From positions 30,756,501 to 30,820,500 of the forward strand of contig JAIVEN010000008.1 of the NCBI GenBank assembly GCA_026686845.1: a stretch of DNA of 64,000 nucleotides, written 5' to 3'. Origin of the DNA: Adenanthera pavonina (taxonomy: Eukaryota > Streptophyta > Magnoliopsida > Fabales > Fabaceae). Of the stretch, positions 39,197 to 52,424 are shown in pieces. Position numbers and translations under genes: made by a program. Each line of letters opens with the position of its first letter. Within the stretch, counting starts at the first letter, position 1. The notes beneath the pieces are model-generated. The model had not been told where the DNA came from, searched no databases, and saw only the letters and a program-made list of their open reading frames with translations.

Positions 39197-39204
39197 GCGG
39201 GAAA
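39197..39204 (-). promoter_or_regulatory. E2F consensus site, ORC5 promoter (site 1)
   Basis: The minus strand reads TTTCCCGC, a perfect match to the E2F/DP consensus TTTSSCGC. It lies about 80 bp from the inferred end of the 5'UTR exon (39117), close to or within the transcription start region. Confidence 0.7.
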
Positions 39205-39241
39205 TTCAGTAGGGGGAGGAACTAGGGATTATTTAGTTATG

Positions 39242-39249
39242 GCGCCAAA
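39242..39249 (-). promoter_or_regulatory. E2F consensus site, ORC5 promoter (site 2)
   Basis: The minus strand reads TTTGGCGC, a second perfect TTTSSCGC match 45 bp upstream of site 1. Paired E2F sites are typical of S-phase genes such as plant ORC and MCM genes. Confidence 0.75.
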
Positions 39250-39259
39250 TCTGTAGATA

Positions 39260-41250
39260 CATTTTCTACCTTCACTAAGAGCTGGTGAGGCGCGTGGCCG
39301 CGTGAGGGAAGACTGAGAGCCTCTTCAAAGTTGAAACACAGGTTGTTTTTGCGTTTCAGGATGAGTTTTCTTAAAATGTTGGGCTTAATTTTTGGGCCTT
39401 AAAATTGTGGGTTTACATGGAATAAGGATTGAGAAATAAGGGGGAGCGGCTCAATTTGCAGGATGTGGTTAACTTTGGTAAAGTTGGTTGCAATTTTTAT
39501 TGAGTCGGGCCGAGTCTTGAGTTTTTTGCACGATTCAGCACAATTTCTATCATACAATTGAGTTAAATAGTAGAATTTTACAATTTAGTAGGCAAATTTG
39601 ACAACAATGATTATATTCTATTTTGTTTAGTCTGGCTTGTAAGTTTTAATTTATTTTTCAGTTTTTCTTTGCGTATCCAACTCTTGATTCTTGGTTGGCA
39701 AGAAAAAAAGAGTCCTTGTTTCTACCCAACTAAAAAACATTATTTCATAATCAAACCACCCGGTCACCATATTAAACATCAACTAATTTGTATTGATTTG
39801 AGTAGGACTAGAGGGGTGGCAAAGTGCTCCTAATGAGTATTTAATATAGTTATGTACTTAGAGCTTAAATTTAAGACTATGTGTTAAGCTTATACAAGTC
39901 TCTACCATTTGAGTTAAATACCCGATAAATTCCAAAGACGTGTGAAATAAGTAGAAAATCACAGCATAAGACTCAAAGTCAAATTGGATAAGAAAAATGG
40001 AATGGAATAGTTGGAAATGAAATGATAATCATTATAAATTTGTTTGGTATAATATTAGAGAGATAAAAAAACTTAAAGATAAAATTGTTTAAATAAAACT
40101 AAATATAAAAGGACTAAAAGAACCTATTTGATTACACAATGCAGTAAGAATTTAGGTTCCATATAGAATAAGAACACTCAAAAAATAGGGAATGAAGATT
40201 ATTACCTTGACTCCTATCTTCCTCATTCTTACTTTCAAAATCATTTTCTGAACTAAATTACTCTATTTCATCAACTTCATCTTTTACACCTTAATCCCTC
40301 TCCTTTATAGCCGACTTTCTCTTTTTTATTAAATTTTTCTCCTCCTTTATCGACACCAGGGTCAAAATCAATTTCAATGACATTTATTTTTATTTTTATT
40401 TTTTATTTTGATGGCCTATGTATTTCATTCAATTCCATTCTTGATTATTTTGAGAACTAAACGAACTCTAAGATTTTAAGAAAAAAAGCTATTGTCAATA
40501 CCAAAAATGAATGACTTTAATTCAATTCGAGAAACTATATAATTACAGGATAAGGCAATGAATTAACACGAATTTTTAATTTTTAAGCATATAAAAAACA
40601 TAAACCTTAAAACACAGGAATGAAATTTTATAAGCAGCCGTTATCTCTAGAAAATGTTTGCACCATCTTTTGCAAACTAATGGAATTGAAGAAAACTTGG
40701 GGATACAATTAAGGAATCTAGATCCACTAAGCATTCCAAAGTTGAAAAGAGTGAAAAATACTGTTTACTTTGGAATCATAGTTAAAATGTCACCCTGACT
40801 GATTATCATTTGCTTCCCTTTTTTTTTTACCAACCTGACTGTTTTTATTTTATTTAAGGAGAGGGGTAATTTTGTTTTTTTGCTTTAAACTATCCCATTA
40901 CATCTCTCTCTCTCTTATAATACCAAATATTACTTAATAAAATATTTTGTTTATTTCTACCTACATGCTGGATATTATTATTTTCATTCCATTCCTATAT
41001 CCATACTAATAAAAATCTTTACTTGGAACCATATGGAGCCAAAGAGAGGAAGATTACTGTATCAAATTTTTGAAAGCTAAACAATAGAGATGTATGACGA
41101 GAAAACTAATTTTGTTTGGCACGGACTTGTCATTCTTTGTTGGTGAATAGATAGAGTTATCGATAAAATATCGATGCAGGCCTTTCCATGCAACTAACTT
41201 TGTCACAAAGTATTGGATATCTATATCTACACATTTTTTTTTTTTAACAA
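39260..41250. other. Intergenic, AT-rich; no gene seen
   Basis: Upstream of ORC5. Around 39985-40470 the words GGAATGGAATAG and CATTCAATTCCATTC are loosely inverted, hinting at a decayed MITE. A CT-rich run lies at 40903-40915. I recognise no exon. Confidence 0.4.
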
Positions 41251-41252
41251 AT

Positions 41253-41496
41253 GCTTAACCCAATGTTTGGTTGGAGAGAATTTGGAAGAAATGAGACAGA
41301 AAATTTTTATCTTATTTTTCTTTCAAACCAAACAAGAAAAAGTGAGTATTTTCTCTTTTATCTCTTTCTCTTCTTTTTGTTTAAGGACTAGAGGAAAATT
41401 ATTTATTCTTTTTATTTGGTTTGAGTAAAAAAATAGGATGAAATATTTTCCTTCCTCTCCTCTCTCCTCCAAAATCTCTCAAATTAAATGGAGCCT
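41253..41496. mobile_element. MITE, CCATTTGGTT family
   Basis: Left ATGTTTGGTTGGAGAGAATT and right TCTCTCAAATTAAATGGAGCC are inverted, with the same GGAGAGGAGG interior words as the element at 29708. A similar element, TATTTGGTTGAAAAGATTTG to CTTCTATTGAACTGAAC, follows at about 41517-41830. Confidence 0.55.
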
Positions 41497-42212
41497 AAAG
41501 GTTAGCCTAACCTTTACTCCCTATTTGGTTGAAAAGATTTGGAGGGATGAAAAGGAAAATATTCATTTGGTTTAATAAGTAAAAGGGAAGGAGAAGAAGG
41601 GGAATTTTAATGAATTTTTCCTCACTTCCAATTCCTACCGTCCAAAAATTGATAGATTTAAAGGAAAAATAAACAAATTTTATTTACTAATCAAATAAGA
41701 TAATATTAAAATTTCTCATTTTCTCTTCTTTTTAACAAACTTAAATAAAAAAATTTTAAAATTCCCCCTCTCTTCTTCCTCTATTAAAATCTCTTCTTTC
41801 TCCTTTTATCCCTTCTATTGAACTGAACTGTACTTTAAAGAAAGAAAATTACGTCTGGCCCCTCCATCCGAAAACTTGCTATTATTCCATGGGATGATAA
41901 GGGAGATGTCCATCATATATAGAGAAAGCCCAATGTTTGGATGAGAGCCCAATCTTAATAAGGTCTGCTTTTTTAACTTTCCATCACCGTCTTTATAGTT
42001 TATGCTAAAATATATTGAAATTACAATTTTTATATATTCTTTATAGTTTTTCTTAAAATTAACATAATTAGATATGTGATCTTATTTTTTTATTTTAATT
42101 TTTTAAAAAATTTTATATAATCATTCATAAATTTTATTTAATGACTTTTTATTTTATAAAATTATTTATGAGAAATATAAAAAGTTAAACAAATAATATA
42201 TATACACACACA

Positions 42213-43080
42213 CTAAAGTTTACTTTTGATTCCTTAATTTTAAGGCATATTTCATGTTTTATAATCTTTAATTTTTAAAATGTAGTCAAACACATCTTAA
42301 TTGTTAACATTGTTAAATAATTTAACTATAAATGATGATTTGACATATTTAAAAGATAAATAATTAATGGTATTTTATATTTATTAATATTATAATTATT
42401 ATAATCATAATCATTGGTCAAAAAAATTTTGTAATTATAATGAAAATAATTTTAAATTCTTATAATAAGTAATTATTACCTTTAAAATAAAATCTAAAAT
42501 ACATCATTAAAAAAATAAAAAATAAAACCTAACTTTAAAATAAATAATTATTTTAAAGTCTTAAAATTAAAAACTATAACTTAAAAATTAATGAAGAAAA
42601 AAAATTGTATTACCAAACTTTTTTTGGATTTTTCAAATTAACAATCAAGCAAAATAATTAGAACCAAAGACACAATATATTTATTTATTTTTAAGTTATA
42701 GTTATTAGTTTTAAGACTTTAAAATAATTATTTATTTTAAAGTTAGGTTTTATTTTAAGATTTTATAATTATCTAGGTGATGTAATTTTGATTTTAATTT
42801 TAAAGTTTAATTATTATTATATTATTTTAAAATTATTTTAATTATAATATAAGATTTTTGACTAATGATTGTAATTATAAAATTAATAAATATAAAATAT
42901 TATTAATTAGTTGCCTTTTAGATATGCTATTATCATTTATAGTTAAATCATTTAACAGTGTTAACATTAGAAAGTTTTTTACTACATTTTAGAAGCTAAA
43001 GAATTAAAATAAAACTAGATAAAATTAAAGAATTAAAATGAAATATGCTTTAAAATTAAGGGATTAAAAGTAAATTTTAC
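42213..43080. mobile_element. Large foldback-type inverted repeat element
   Basis: Arms of about 380 bp (42213-42590 and 42690-43080) are inverted copies. The left arm starts CTAAAGTTTACTTTTGATTC and the right arm ends GGGATTAAAAGTAAATTTTA. The loop of about 100 bp is near 42591-42689. Very AT-rich and non-coding. TA-rich flanks hide any target duplication. Confidence 0.75.
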
Positions 43081-43689
43081 TATATATATATAGGTATATA
43101 TATTAAAATTTGGTCTTTTACACACTCACCCGCCTGGGTCCACCCCCGTTTTTAAGTGCATACACACGCACATATATGTATGGGTATATTATGTGAACTT
43201 ACATGTAAATATGTATGAATATAAATATATGCACAAATATGTTAAATTTTTAAACTAATTTTGAAATTAAAATATTAATATAAATAGTTTTAGAATAATA
43301 ATGTTCGTAAATAGTTTTTTTGGATTTAGTGGAGGTGCCCATTGAATCAAGAGTTCATGAAGGCAGTGTAGTCGTTTAAGCTTTGGTTCCGTTTTGAAGA
43401 ACTCGGGTGGATCTTGAATGATAAATGGTGACAAATGATCAGAGAAGGAGCATGCATTAACAAAGTTGATTTTTTTTTTGTTGTTTTATTTTTTTGAAAC
43501 AGTTGATTTTACAGTTCATCTATTAAAAAAACTTTTATAACAACTACAGATTCTTTCGGCCAGAACCAACACAGATTCATTGCACATGACAAACTTCTTA
43601 ACAAACACGATGAGGCTAGCCACAAAAAGGGGGGAAAAACACACATATATATACTAAAAAACTTTTTATTTTTTGACAGAATTAAAGTG
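43081..43689. other. Short intergenic stretch
   Basis: A TA microsatellite at the start, then unique-looking sequence. No gene, element end or repeat could be defined. Confidence 0.35.
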
Positions 43690-43736
43690 TCCGGCCTGCC
43701 GGATTTGAACCGGCGATCAACTGAACTAAGGCTGAC
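43690..43736 (-). pseudogene. tRNA-Tyr-like pseudogene lacking the anticodon arm
   Basis: On the minus strand a 5' part (CAGCCTTAGTTCAGTTG) resembles the acceptor and D arm of plant nuclear tRNA-Tyr. It is followed directly by the T arm and acceptor strand (GATCGCCGGTTCAAATCC, then GGCAGGCCGGA). The B-box GGTTCAAATCC is nearly intact. About 30-40 nt including the anticodon loop and the usual intron are missing, so it cannot make a tRNA. Confidence 0.65.
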
Positions 43737-43739
43737 TCT

Positions 43740-46291
43740 TCGGCAATTTCTGAAATTTAATTTTTATATACGTATTCTGTGCTGTTCACAAAATAGATGC
43801 TCTTGCGTGTAATGGACGCAAATTGTCAAGTTGCATGCAAATAGAAGACTTTGTCAACCTAGATAAATAGAAGTATTTTTGTTTATTGACTTAAATTCAT
43901 CCATCTCTAGACATAAAATCTTTATATTATTATACTAATTTGAAGCCTTATTACATCATATTTTTCAATGATAATTCTTATTATTTAATAGTTAGTTATA
44001 GTTGATACATTTTGTTTTGCCTCGCGACTATTATAATATACATTATATTTTATACTTTACAATAATTGACTAAATTGGATTCCTCTCTCCGGGATATTTA
44101 TATCATATATAATTAATAAAGTAATACTTAATAAAAAAGCTAACATTAATCATCAGATCAGAATATATAGAAAAGAAAATACGTGCCATGTACTGTTCTT
44201 ATCTAAACAGTTTAAACTCCAAAACAATAATGGTGTAATATAAATAAAAGGTACTTAATTTGAGATATTTTTATACATGTGAAATAACTACTTAAACAAA
44301 TCAAATACAAGCATAAACTCAGTTACGTTTCGATCCATTAAAATATAGAAACCTCATAGATACATAATAATACAAACTCAGAGGATAGCAACGCTACAGC
44401 CATTATATATACATTGCACTTTAAGTTCTTCTATGACTTGGCTTTCGCTGATCATTATCAGCTTAATTCAACAAAGACAATCCAACAATATGAGGATTTA
44501 AAATTTAAAATGATGGATTTTACAGCTTTTGGGGGAAAAATAGTGAAAGATATCAACAAAATGTATTGCAGCATATGAACATGTAGTTAATCCTTTTAAA
44601 CGTTTCAAAGTGAGATTACTTTTCATAGGTCCAATCGGCCCAAAAAAAAGTGAGGATTTTATAAATACTTGATTAATCGCCTAAAAAAATTATATGAGGA
44701 AAAATTGGTTTTTTTTTTTTCAAATTTGTGAATACCTGATTACCTTATAAATATAATTAATTAAGTATTTATAAATTTTAATGATTATTGTCAATAATTA
44801 GGAGTAAATCTCATGTCTTACCCAGTATCTAATATGAGTTATATTATTTATAACTAATGAATAATGTAATTTTATATATATTTAATTACATATATGTTGA
44901 TTAGTATATTGGTAACTCAATAGTTTTTAAAGGAATTAAACAATTATCATAATTTTTTGGGCATTAAAGATGATTATTCATACCAATTTTTCGGCCAAAG
45001 GTTGATATAGATTTTCTTTTATCTGAATACTTCATTGAAAAAGAAATAGCCCATACACAGGCCCAAGCTCAAACCAAAAACAAAAGGCACAAAGCCCAAT
45101 AACAACCACCCATGGAAACTGTTCAGTCCACTCACGCCTCCTCTGATCACATTTTTTGCATATAAAATAATTCAATTGATTCACTTTAATTTTTTTTTAA
45201 ATTTTAACTGCTTCAATTAAATTTTTAATAGTATAAATTTATTTTTCAATTTATAATAAATATTATTGAATTTAAACCACTCAAATTTAAACAGACAATC
45301 TAAATTAAAGAAAAAATTAGAAGAAAAGCCTCTATCAACTGCTGGGCAAAGTTTCTTTCCCTCTCTCTGCTTTGTTTTTTTGGTTAATTTGATCACTATT
45401 AACTTACACTGGCCGAAAAATGTTTGAATTCTGGATTGAAAGGTTGAGAAAAATACGAACACTTGATAAAAAAAAATCTGATTTAAATTAAGTTTAAATT
45501 GAGGATTCATGCATTGAATGACATATTGTAATTTCTCGATCGGTTCTTTTAAGAAAAATGCATAAGCAAACTATTTATATATTGTAAATTTACATCTAGT
45601 ATGAAGATGATAGGTTGTTTCCTCTTCTAAATTACAAATAACACGAAATTGATACAATTGTAGATTATGCGTATTGGGATTACATAGTATATGTTAAATT
45701 GGGATGTTGGATCATTTTAATATACTCACCGAAATTTATCCTATAATCAAATCCTTAAACGATAATATAAAATCCCATATAAATTCATAGAAGAAATAAG
45801 AGAGACCAAATATGGAAACATACCTGATTTCAACATCCCGGTGGGTTCTTAAAAAGCGCATATTTATCATCTAAATATTGGTATTTCTTTTGAGTCTAAA
45901 AATACAAAATTATGAATTCAGGGAAGGAAGCATGAAAAGACACAAATGTAGAAGGCTGTTTTAAGAAGATATAACTTTAAACTTGGTCCATTTGTGTTTT
46001 TTCAAAAGACAAATAATTTCTTTTTTTTTTTGGCAAAAAAGCAAATAATTCTAAAATACGCACGTGCTATCTCATTATTCAGTTGGACCAGGGTATATGC
46101 CCAATGAAAAGCAAAGCTAGCCAATTCAAGTTGAAAACCATGAAATATATGAAAGTTAGATTCAAGTCTCCAAAACTCAATTTACCTAAATTTTTATTTT
46201 AAAAAATGTTAGAGTCGAGTGATGTTTTGAGTGAACCAATTTGTAAACTAGATTTCACTTCAAATGGGAAAAAAATAATTTGTCAACCTAT
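43740..46291. other. Intergenic, AT-rich; no gene seen
   Basis: No exon or clear element ends. The 97-residue minus-strand ORF at 45217-45510 is low-complexity (Phe/Lys/Asn) and has no recognisable domain; I treat it as a chance frame. Confidence 0.4.
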
Positions 46292-46629
46292 TTGTTTTTA
46301 GCGGAAATGACATTTGGAGACCAAAGTTTGCAATTAATGTTAATAACAGATCCATAAATTGTAAAATGCCAATAAGAGATTGAATATCCTAAACTGATTA
46401 GAGTTTAATGGCTAACTTACTGAAATACCCTTATTAAAATAAAACAATCTCATGCCCGTGTTCATAGAATTGGTTTGATCATTTCCTAACTTTCTCATCT
46501 CCGACAAACTAGTTTCTTAGAAGCGTGAAGTAGTGGCTATGTTTTGTTGCTCTGTCACTCTCTGTTCGTTGATTCCGTTGCCCATCGCATCACCTCATCT
46601 CGTCTTTCTCTGTTGATTCTTGCTTTAAT

Positions 46630-47552
46630 TGTAATGTCCGGCCACTTCTTTAGAAATGATGACTGTCACCACAAACCAACACAAGCTATTTCGGTGTGCT
46701 TTGTCCTCACCCACATACCTCCTTCTCAAGAGGTCATCCATCCCAGAATTGCTCCAAGTTAAGCACGTTTAACTGAGGAGTTCTTAAGGGATAGACTATC
46801 GAAAAGGTAGGTGCACCTTATTGGTATATGTAGTACCTATCAATTCCTATAAGCTATCCTTAACAGTGTAGTCTCATACCTATATAGTCTCTAGATTCCT
46901 CTCATTCCAGTGTGCATTCGATTCATTCATATGCCCCTCCCGCTTAGAAGCTTGCCAGGAGCCGCTCCTTATCCGTGCCTCATCACTTTTTATCTCATAC
47001 CCCCTTTCTTGCACCGGTGATCACTCCCCACCCTCATTAGAACCCGGATGTCACATGCCCACTAGCTTCGATGTGGTTTGTCCTCAAATCATACCGTATT
47101 GAGAGATGCTGGGTTCTGATACCAACTATAATGTCCAGCCACTTCTTTGGGATTGATGACTATCCCCACAAACCAACACAAGTCATTTCGGTGTGCTTTG
47201 TCCTCACTTACATACCTCTTTCCCAAGAAGTCACCCATCCTAAAATTGCTCCAAGTCAAACACGCTTAACTGAGGAGTTCTTAAGGGATAGACTACTGCA
47301 AGGGTAGGTGCACCTTGTTGGTATAGGTCGTACCTATCAATTCCTTTAAGCTATCTTTAGCAGTGTAGTCCCATATCTATACAGTCTCTAGATCCCTCTC
47401 GTTCTGGTATGCATTCAATTTATTCATATGCCCCTCCCGCTTAGAAGCCTGCCAGGAGCCGCTCCTTTTCCGTGCCTCAGCACTTTTTATCTCACACCCC
47501 CTTTCTTGCACCGGTAATCACTCCCTGCCTTCATCAGCGCTTGGGTGTCACA
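46630..47552 (-). mobile_element. Full-length Cassandra TRIM retrotransposon
   Basis: Two 426-bp LTRs (46630-47055 and 47127-47552) begin TGTGACATCC / TGTGACACCC and end GGACATTACA / GGACATTATA on the minus strand, with a 71-bp internal region. The LTRs contain 5S-rRNA-derived sequence (46730-46783 and 47227-47280; minus strand like GAACTCCTCAGTTAAACGTG then GGATGGATGACC), the defining mark of Cassandra. A Met-tRNA primer site follows the 5' LTR. There is no ORF, as expected; movement needs proteins from other elements. The left flank is TTAAT; the matching right flank is discussed under findings. Confidence 0.93.
47112..47124 (-). promoter_or_regulatory. Primer binding site for initiator Met-tRNA (Cassandra)
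   Basis: The minus strand TGGTATCAGAACC starts two bases after the 5' LTR end and is complementary to the 3' end of plant initiator tRNA-Met (TGGTATCAGAGC expected). Confidence 0.85.
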
Positions 47553-47555
47553 TGA

Positions 47556-50121
47556 TGTAACACCCTACTTCCAGACACCCCTAGACTTGACCAAAGAACT
47601 TCAAAAACCAACCAAACACAACCTAGACATCTCAAAACAACTTCCCAAAACTTCAGAGCAGCGGAATAACACCTGAAAGGCACCTAAATAGGATGAGGTC
47701 GTCGCTTGCAACAGTGGCATAGCGGCTCCAACCCTTCACAGATTATCTGAAGCCTACTGACTTGCTGGCAGCGTGGCCTAGATTTCTGGAGCCGCGGCCC
47801 TAGCATCAGAACTTGTATCAGCAAATTGGATTTCTTGGCCAACTTCCGATGCACATAACTTTTTATTCTGACCTCCGATTGACCTGATTCCAACTCCTAC
47901 AGTCACTTTTGTCATTATCTAACCATGGACACCAATTTCACTCGAATCCAACTCCATTTGGAGATTTTGGATACCTAATACCATTTTGACCATTTTTTGA
48001 CCAAAACCCACAACCTATCACCCCATAATTGCCATCAAAGGCAAATGGACACTCAGGGACCATTCACTCAGGTCCTATTTGACTTAACCAACTTGTCCAA
48101 AAAGATTTTACCCTGGAGAAACCTCTCCTCTGAGAATTGACCCCTTGAACCCAAAACCACATAATGGGCTATATGCCCAAAACTCACATACAACCGATCC
48201 AACTCATAGACACACTCCCAACAATAGTGAACCATACCAGGATCCATACCATCAATATCATCACATACTTCTCTACTCCTAGGACACTCATCCAAGTAAC
48301 CAGGCTATAACAACCTACTTGGCATAGAATTATATAAACAAAATTACAACCACTAACTATACTTGAAATTCTCAAAGACGGAATGACTGCTAACTCCTTG
48401 ATCTCCTCCAAACTAGCACCAGAGTCTTCACCTGAAAGGTTAGTCATGGAGGGGGGTGTGAGACAATGTCTCAGTAATCGGGTTCAACCACACACATACA
48501 CATAATATCATAATACCACGCACATATGCAAATGATGCAGTGTAATGCCAATGTCATGAGATGCATGCCTCAATGCATGTTTGGGTGCATGTCTCCCTCA
48601 ACATGGCTAGAACCACGAGTTGACGTTATCATATGACATTTTAATAGGTAATTCCCTTCCAATAGTCGGTGAAGGTTGATTCCGGGATATCACCAAGCTC
48701 ACCTCACACTAGTGTACCTGGCCAAAGGTCACACTAATGATTGGACCATGGCTCTCCTTCCCCTGGACCACTGTGAATTGGTGGTGATTTAGGGAAGGTG
48801 CAGTCCACTGTCACCTGACTCTCCTATGGCCATCGGAGAGGATTTAGCGACAGGGATCCTATTCTATCACCAAATCATATCATAGTCCACTGCCACCTGG
48901 CTCTCCCAAGGAGAGGATTTAGTGGCAGAGATTTTTTATCATATCATCATATCTCATCTTATCACCACCTCCAATCAACTGTATCTCACTATGCTCATGG
49001 GTGGTGATGCATGCCATGCTAACATGCCTCAAACCATGCACATATGTATATCATCATCACAATAATCATCATGGCATGCTAGCATGCAATTGTATGAGAA
49101 TGCCACAGTCATGTATGCATATATACGAAATCATGCTCATCATCATCATAGATTCACATCAACATATGTACATCATCATCATATACTATATTGTTTAGCC
49201 GTGTGCATACCATGATATATAGGAAAAGCCGCACATATACACATAACGATATCGTGGTATGAACGGAGACATGCATATATATATCAACATATAACACAAA
49301 TATAAACACCCGGTTACCTCAGGTTGTCAACACCATTCACACAAGGGCTTATGCAAGCCTTCGGAGCACTCATCACGAGCTATGTACTTCCAATTAGCCA
49401 ATCAACCACTACAACAACATAATACCTTTAATTAACTCAACTCCTATAACACTACAATCCACAATCTAGCCGTTCAAGCTTAACCCGGAGTTCTAACAAC
49501 ATACACACATACCAATAAACCTTAAACAACCATTCAAACACACACTAACACATACCATTTTAGATTTCCATTTATTTTCCAAAATTCCAACCTAGAGTTT
49601 AACTCAACCCCATCAGAATCCAACTAAAACTTATACCCAAAGCCTCCTAACACTACATAACACTTTTATAACACCAAAACAAGCATTTTAATTGGTGGAT
49701 TCTTACTTAACTCGAAAACCCACATACTCCCACTGATTCCAAACCAAAATCCGAAGAGAAAAGAGAGGAAAGAAAGCAAGATCAACTTACCAACCATTAA
49801 TCAAGCTCTCTAGGTCTAGAAAACATCCCCTCAGGTCAGATTTCGCGTGCCCTAGCAGAGCTTCCCACTGCTTGTCCGTCGCTCCCTCCATTTCTTTCTT
49901 TTCTTTTCGTCAAAATGATTCTGATTTAACTAGTTTCTCAACTCTAGCCGCGACTTCAGGTAAGTCCAACGCGGAGCCACCAGTTTCAGCTAGAAAATGG
50001 TACTGGAATTGGCTCTCGCCACGGTGTGAATCACATTTCTTTTCCACTTGAACCTTCCTCCATCCTGTTTTCTTCGGTTTTGCACACAATGCCAAAGACA
50101 AGCGTCATGAGGGTTGTTACA
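47556..50121 (-). mobile_element. Solo LTR of the TGTAACACCC family, abutting Cassandra
   Basis: The 2566-bp copy runs from TGTAACACCCTACTTCC to GAGGGTTGTTACA on the plus strand. Its minus-strand start (TGTAACAACCCTCATGACGC) matches the start of solo LTR D (TGTAACAATCCTCATTACGC). It lies three bases from the Cassandra end. Its own flanks (CATGA left, TTCAT right) do not match each other. Confidence 0.85.
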
Positions 50122-51194
50122 TTCATCATCTTAGGTATTGAATTTTCTATATCTTCCTTTTCTTCCTATATTTTGATCTCTCTGTTGATTCCCGTATGTT
50201 GCTTTAATCATCTTAGGTATTGTTTTTTTTGTGTCTTCCTCTTCTTCTAGTATGTTTGTAAATGTCACCCTTTTCATCTTTTTCTTCTTCAACCTGTATT
50301 TTGGTTTCAGTTTTATTTTACTAATTTTTGAATTGCCTCTTCTTCCTATATATTAGTATCGATTATTCATGTTTAGTTTTATATAATTCCTTTATTTTAC
50401 TGCAGTTTTTCTATGTTGTATAGATTCCTTAAGTAATAATTTCACTTTAAATAAGTAGTAAACACTAGGAGATGTAGTAGTAAAAATTGGTGCTAAGTAG
50501 TAATAGAGAAATATATGGAAGTAAGTATATTTTTCATTACAAAGCAAACATTAAATATCATTTAATCTGATTATCAATTTTCTGATGTTGTTCAGACACA
50601 ATTTCGACAATTTTGAGCTGACTCAGTTTGGTGGCCAATGAATCATCTTAATAACAAAGTTCATGATCAAGTCAATGCTAGTATATCAAGTGATGGGAGA
50701 GGCAAGCTATCTAGGAAAATGTGAAAAGCAATGGCGTTAAGGATACTGATGTTTTAGATTATAATGTAATGGATACTGATGTAGGATAGTAGTATGAGGG
50801 ATCTTGATTTTTTTGCTATTAATATAATGGATACTTATGTAGTATACTAGTGTTAGGGATAATTATGTTTTGGATACTTGTATATCATTTTCAATTTTAC
50901 ACTATTATTTCAATAATTGCACATTATTCCTCACAAACTTGACACTAGAATTTTAACTTTTGTGTATATGACCATTCCTAATATAGATGGGCTTATTGCA
51001 AAGCATTTTAGGGTACATGGCATAACTACATAGGGGTAGAAGGGTCTTTTTCTATATAAATTGCATAGCATGTACGAACAGCTTATATTTTTGTGTATGT
51101 AATGATACTATGCCATGTAAGTGTGATATGAATAAAAATTAAGTGTATGTATAAGTTATATTTGACTGGACATTATTGAACTTCTGAAATCTCA

Positions 51195-52424
51195 GTACGC
51201 TTTATTTGTGGTAAATTCATGAAGTAGTAGATAAACTGTTCAGCATAAAATGGGGATACTTTAGTGTCAAATGATCAAATATCAGTAGTAAATCAAGGGA
51301 GTCGAGTGTAAAATACATGAACTGAGTTGATGAATTATTTATTGAACATAAGTTGTTCAGTGTAAAATCGGGGCACTTTAGTGTTAAACCATCGAACATG
51401 AGTAGTAAATCAAGGGAGTCGAGTGAAAAATACTAGAACTAAATCCATGAAAATTTAATGAATACAATTTCATCAGTGTGAAATTGTAGATGTTCAGTGT
51501 CAAATCTTAGATTATCAGTAGTGTTTCAAGTGTCAGATACTGGATCTGATCGATGAAAATTTAATGAACACAATTCCATTAGTGTGAAATTGCAGATGTT
51601 CAGTGTCAAATCTTGAATTATCAGTAGTAAATTTAGGGTTCCTAGTGTCAAATACTAGATCTGATCACATGAAAATTTAATGAACACAATTCCATCAATG
51701 TGAAATTGCAGATGTTCAGTGTTAAATCTTGAATTAGCAGTAGTAAATTCAGGGTTCCCAGTGTAAAATACTGGATCTGATCACATGAAAATTTAATGAA
51801 CACAATTCTATCAGTGTGAAATTGCAAATGTTTAACGTCAAATCTTGGATTATGAGTAATAAATTTAGGGTTTCCAGTATGAAATACTAGACTTGGTCCA
51901 TGAAAATTTAATGAACATAATTCCATCATTGTGAAATTGCAGATGTTCAGTTTCAAATCTTGGATTATCAGTAGTAAATTCAGGGTTCCTAGTGTCAAAA
52001 ACTAGATCTGATCACATGAAAATGTAATGAACACAATTCCATCAGTGTGAAATTATAGATATTCAGTGTCAAGTGTTGGATTATGAGTAGTGAATTCAGG
52101 GTTCCTAGTGTCAAAACTAGATCCGATCACATGAAAATTTAATGAATACAATTCCATCAGTGTGAAATTGCAGATGTTCAGTGTTAAATGTTGGATTATG
52201 TGCAGTAAATTCAGTTTTCCCAATATCAAATACTGGACCTGATCCATGAAAATTTAATGAACAAAATTCCATTAGTGTGAAATTGAAGATGTTCACTATC
52301 AAATCTTGGATTATTAGTAGTAAATTTAGGGTTCTCAGTGTCAAAAACTGGATCCGATCACATGAAAATTTAATGAACATAATTCCATCAGTGTGAAATT
52401 GTAGATGTTTAGTGTCAAATGTGT
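51195..52424. repeat. Tandem array, about 115-bp unit, roughly ten copies
   Basis: Units contain CATGAAAATTTAATGAACAC, GTGTGAAATTGCAGATGTTC, GTGTCAAATCTTGGATTATC and AGTAGTAAATTCAGGGTTCC. Unit starts are near 51447, 51552, 51668, 51787, 51899, 52014, 52130, 52246 and 52363, with two more diverged units before. The array resumes at 53385-53439 after an insertion. The minus-strand ORFs across it only reflect the periodic sequence. Confidence 0.92.
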
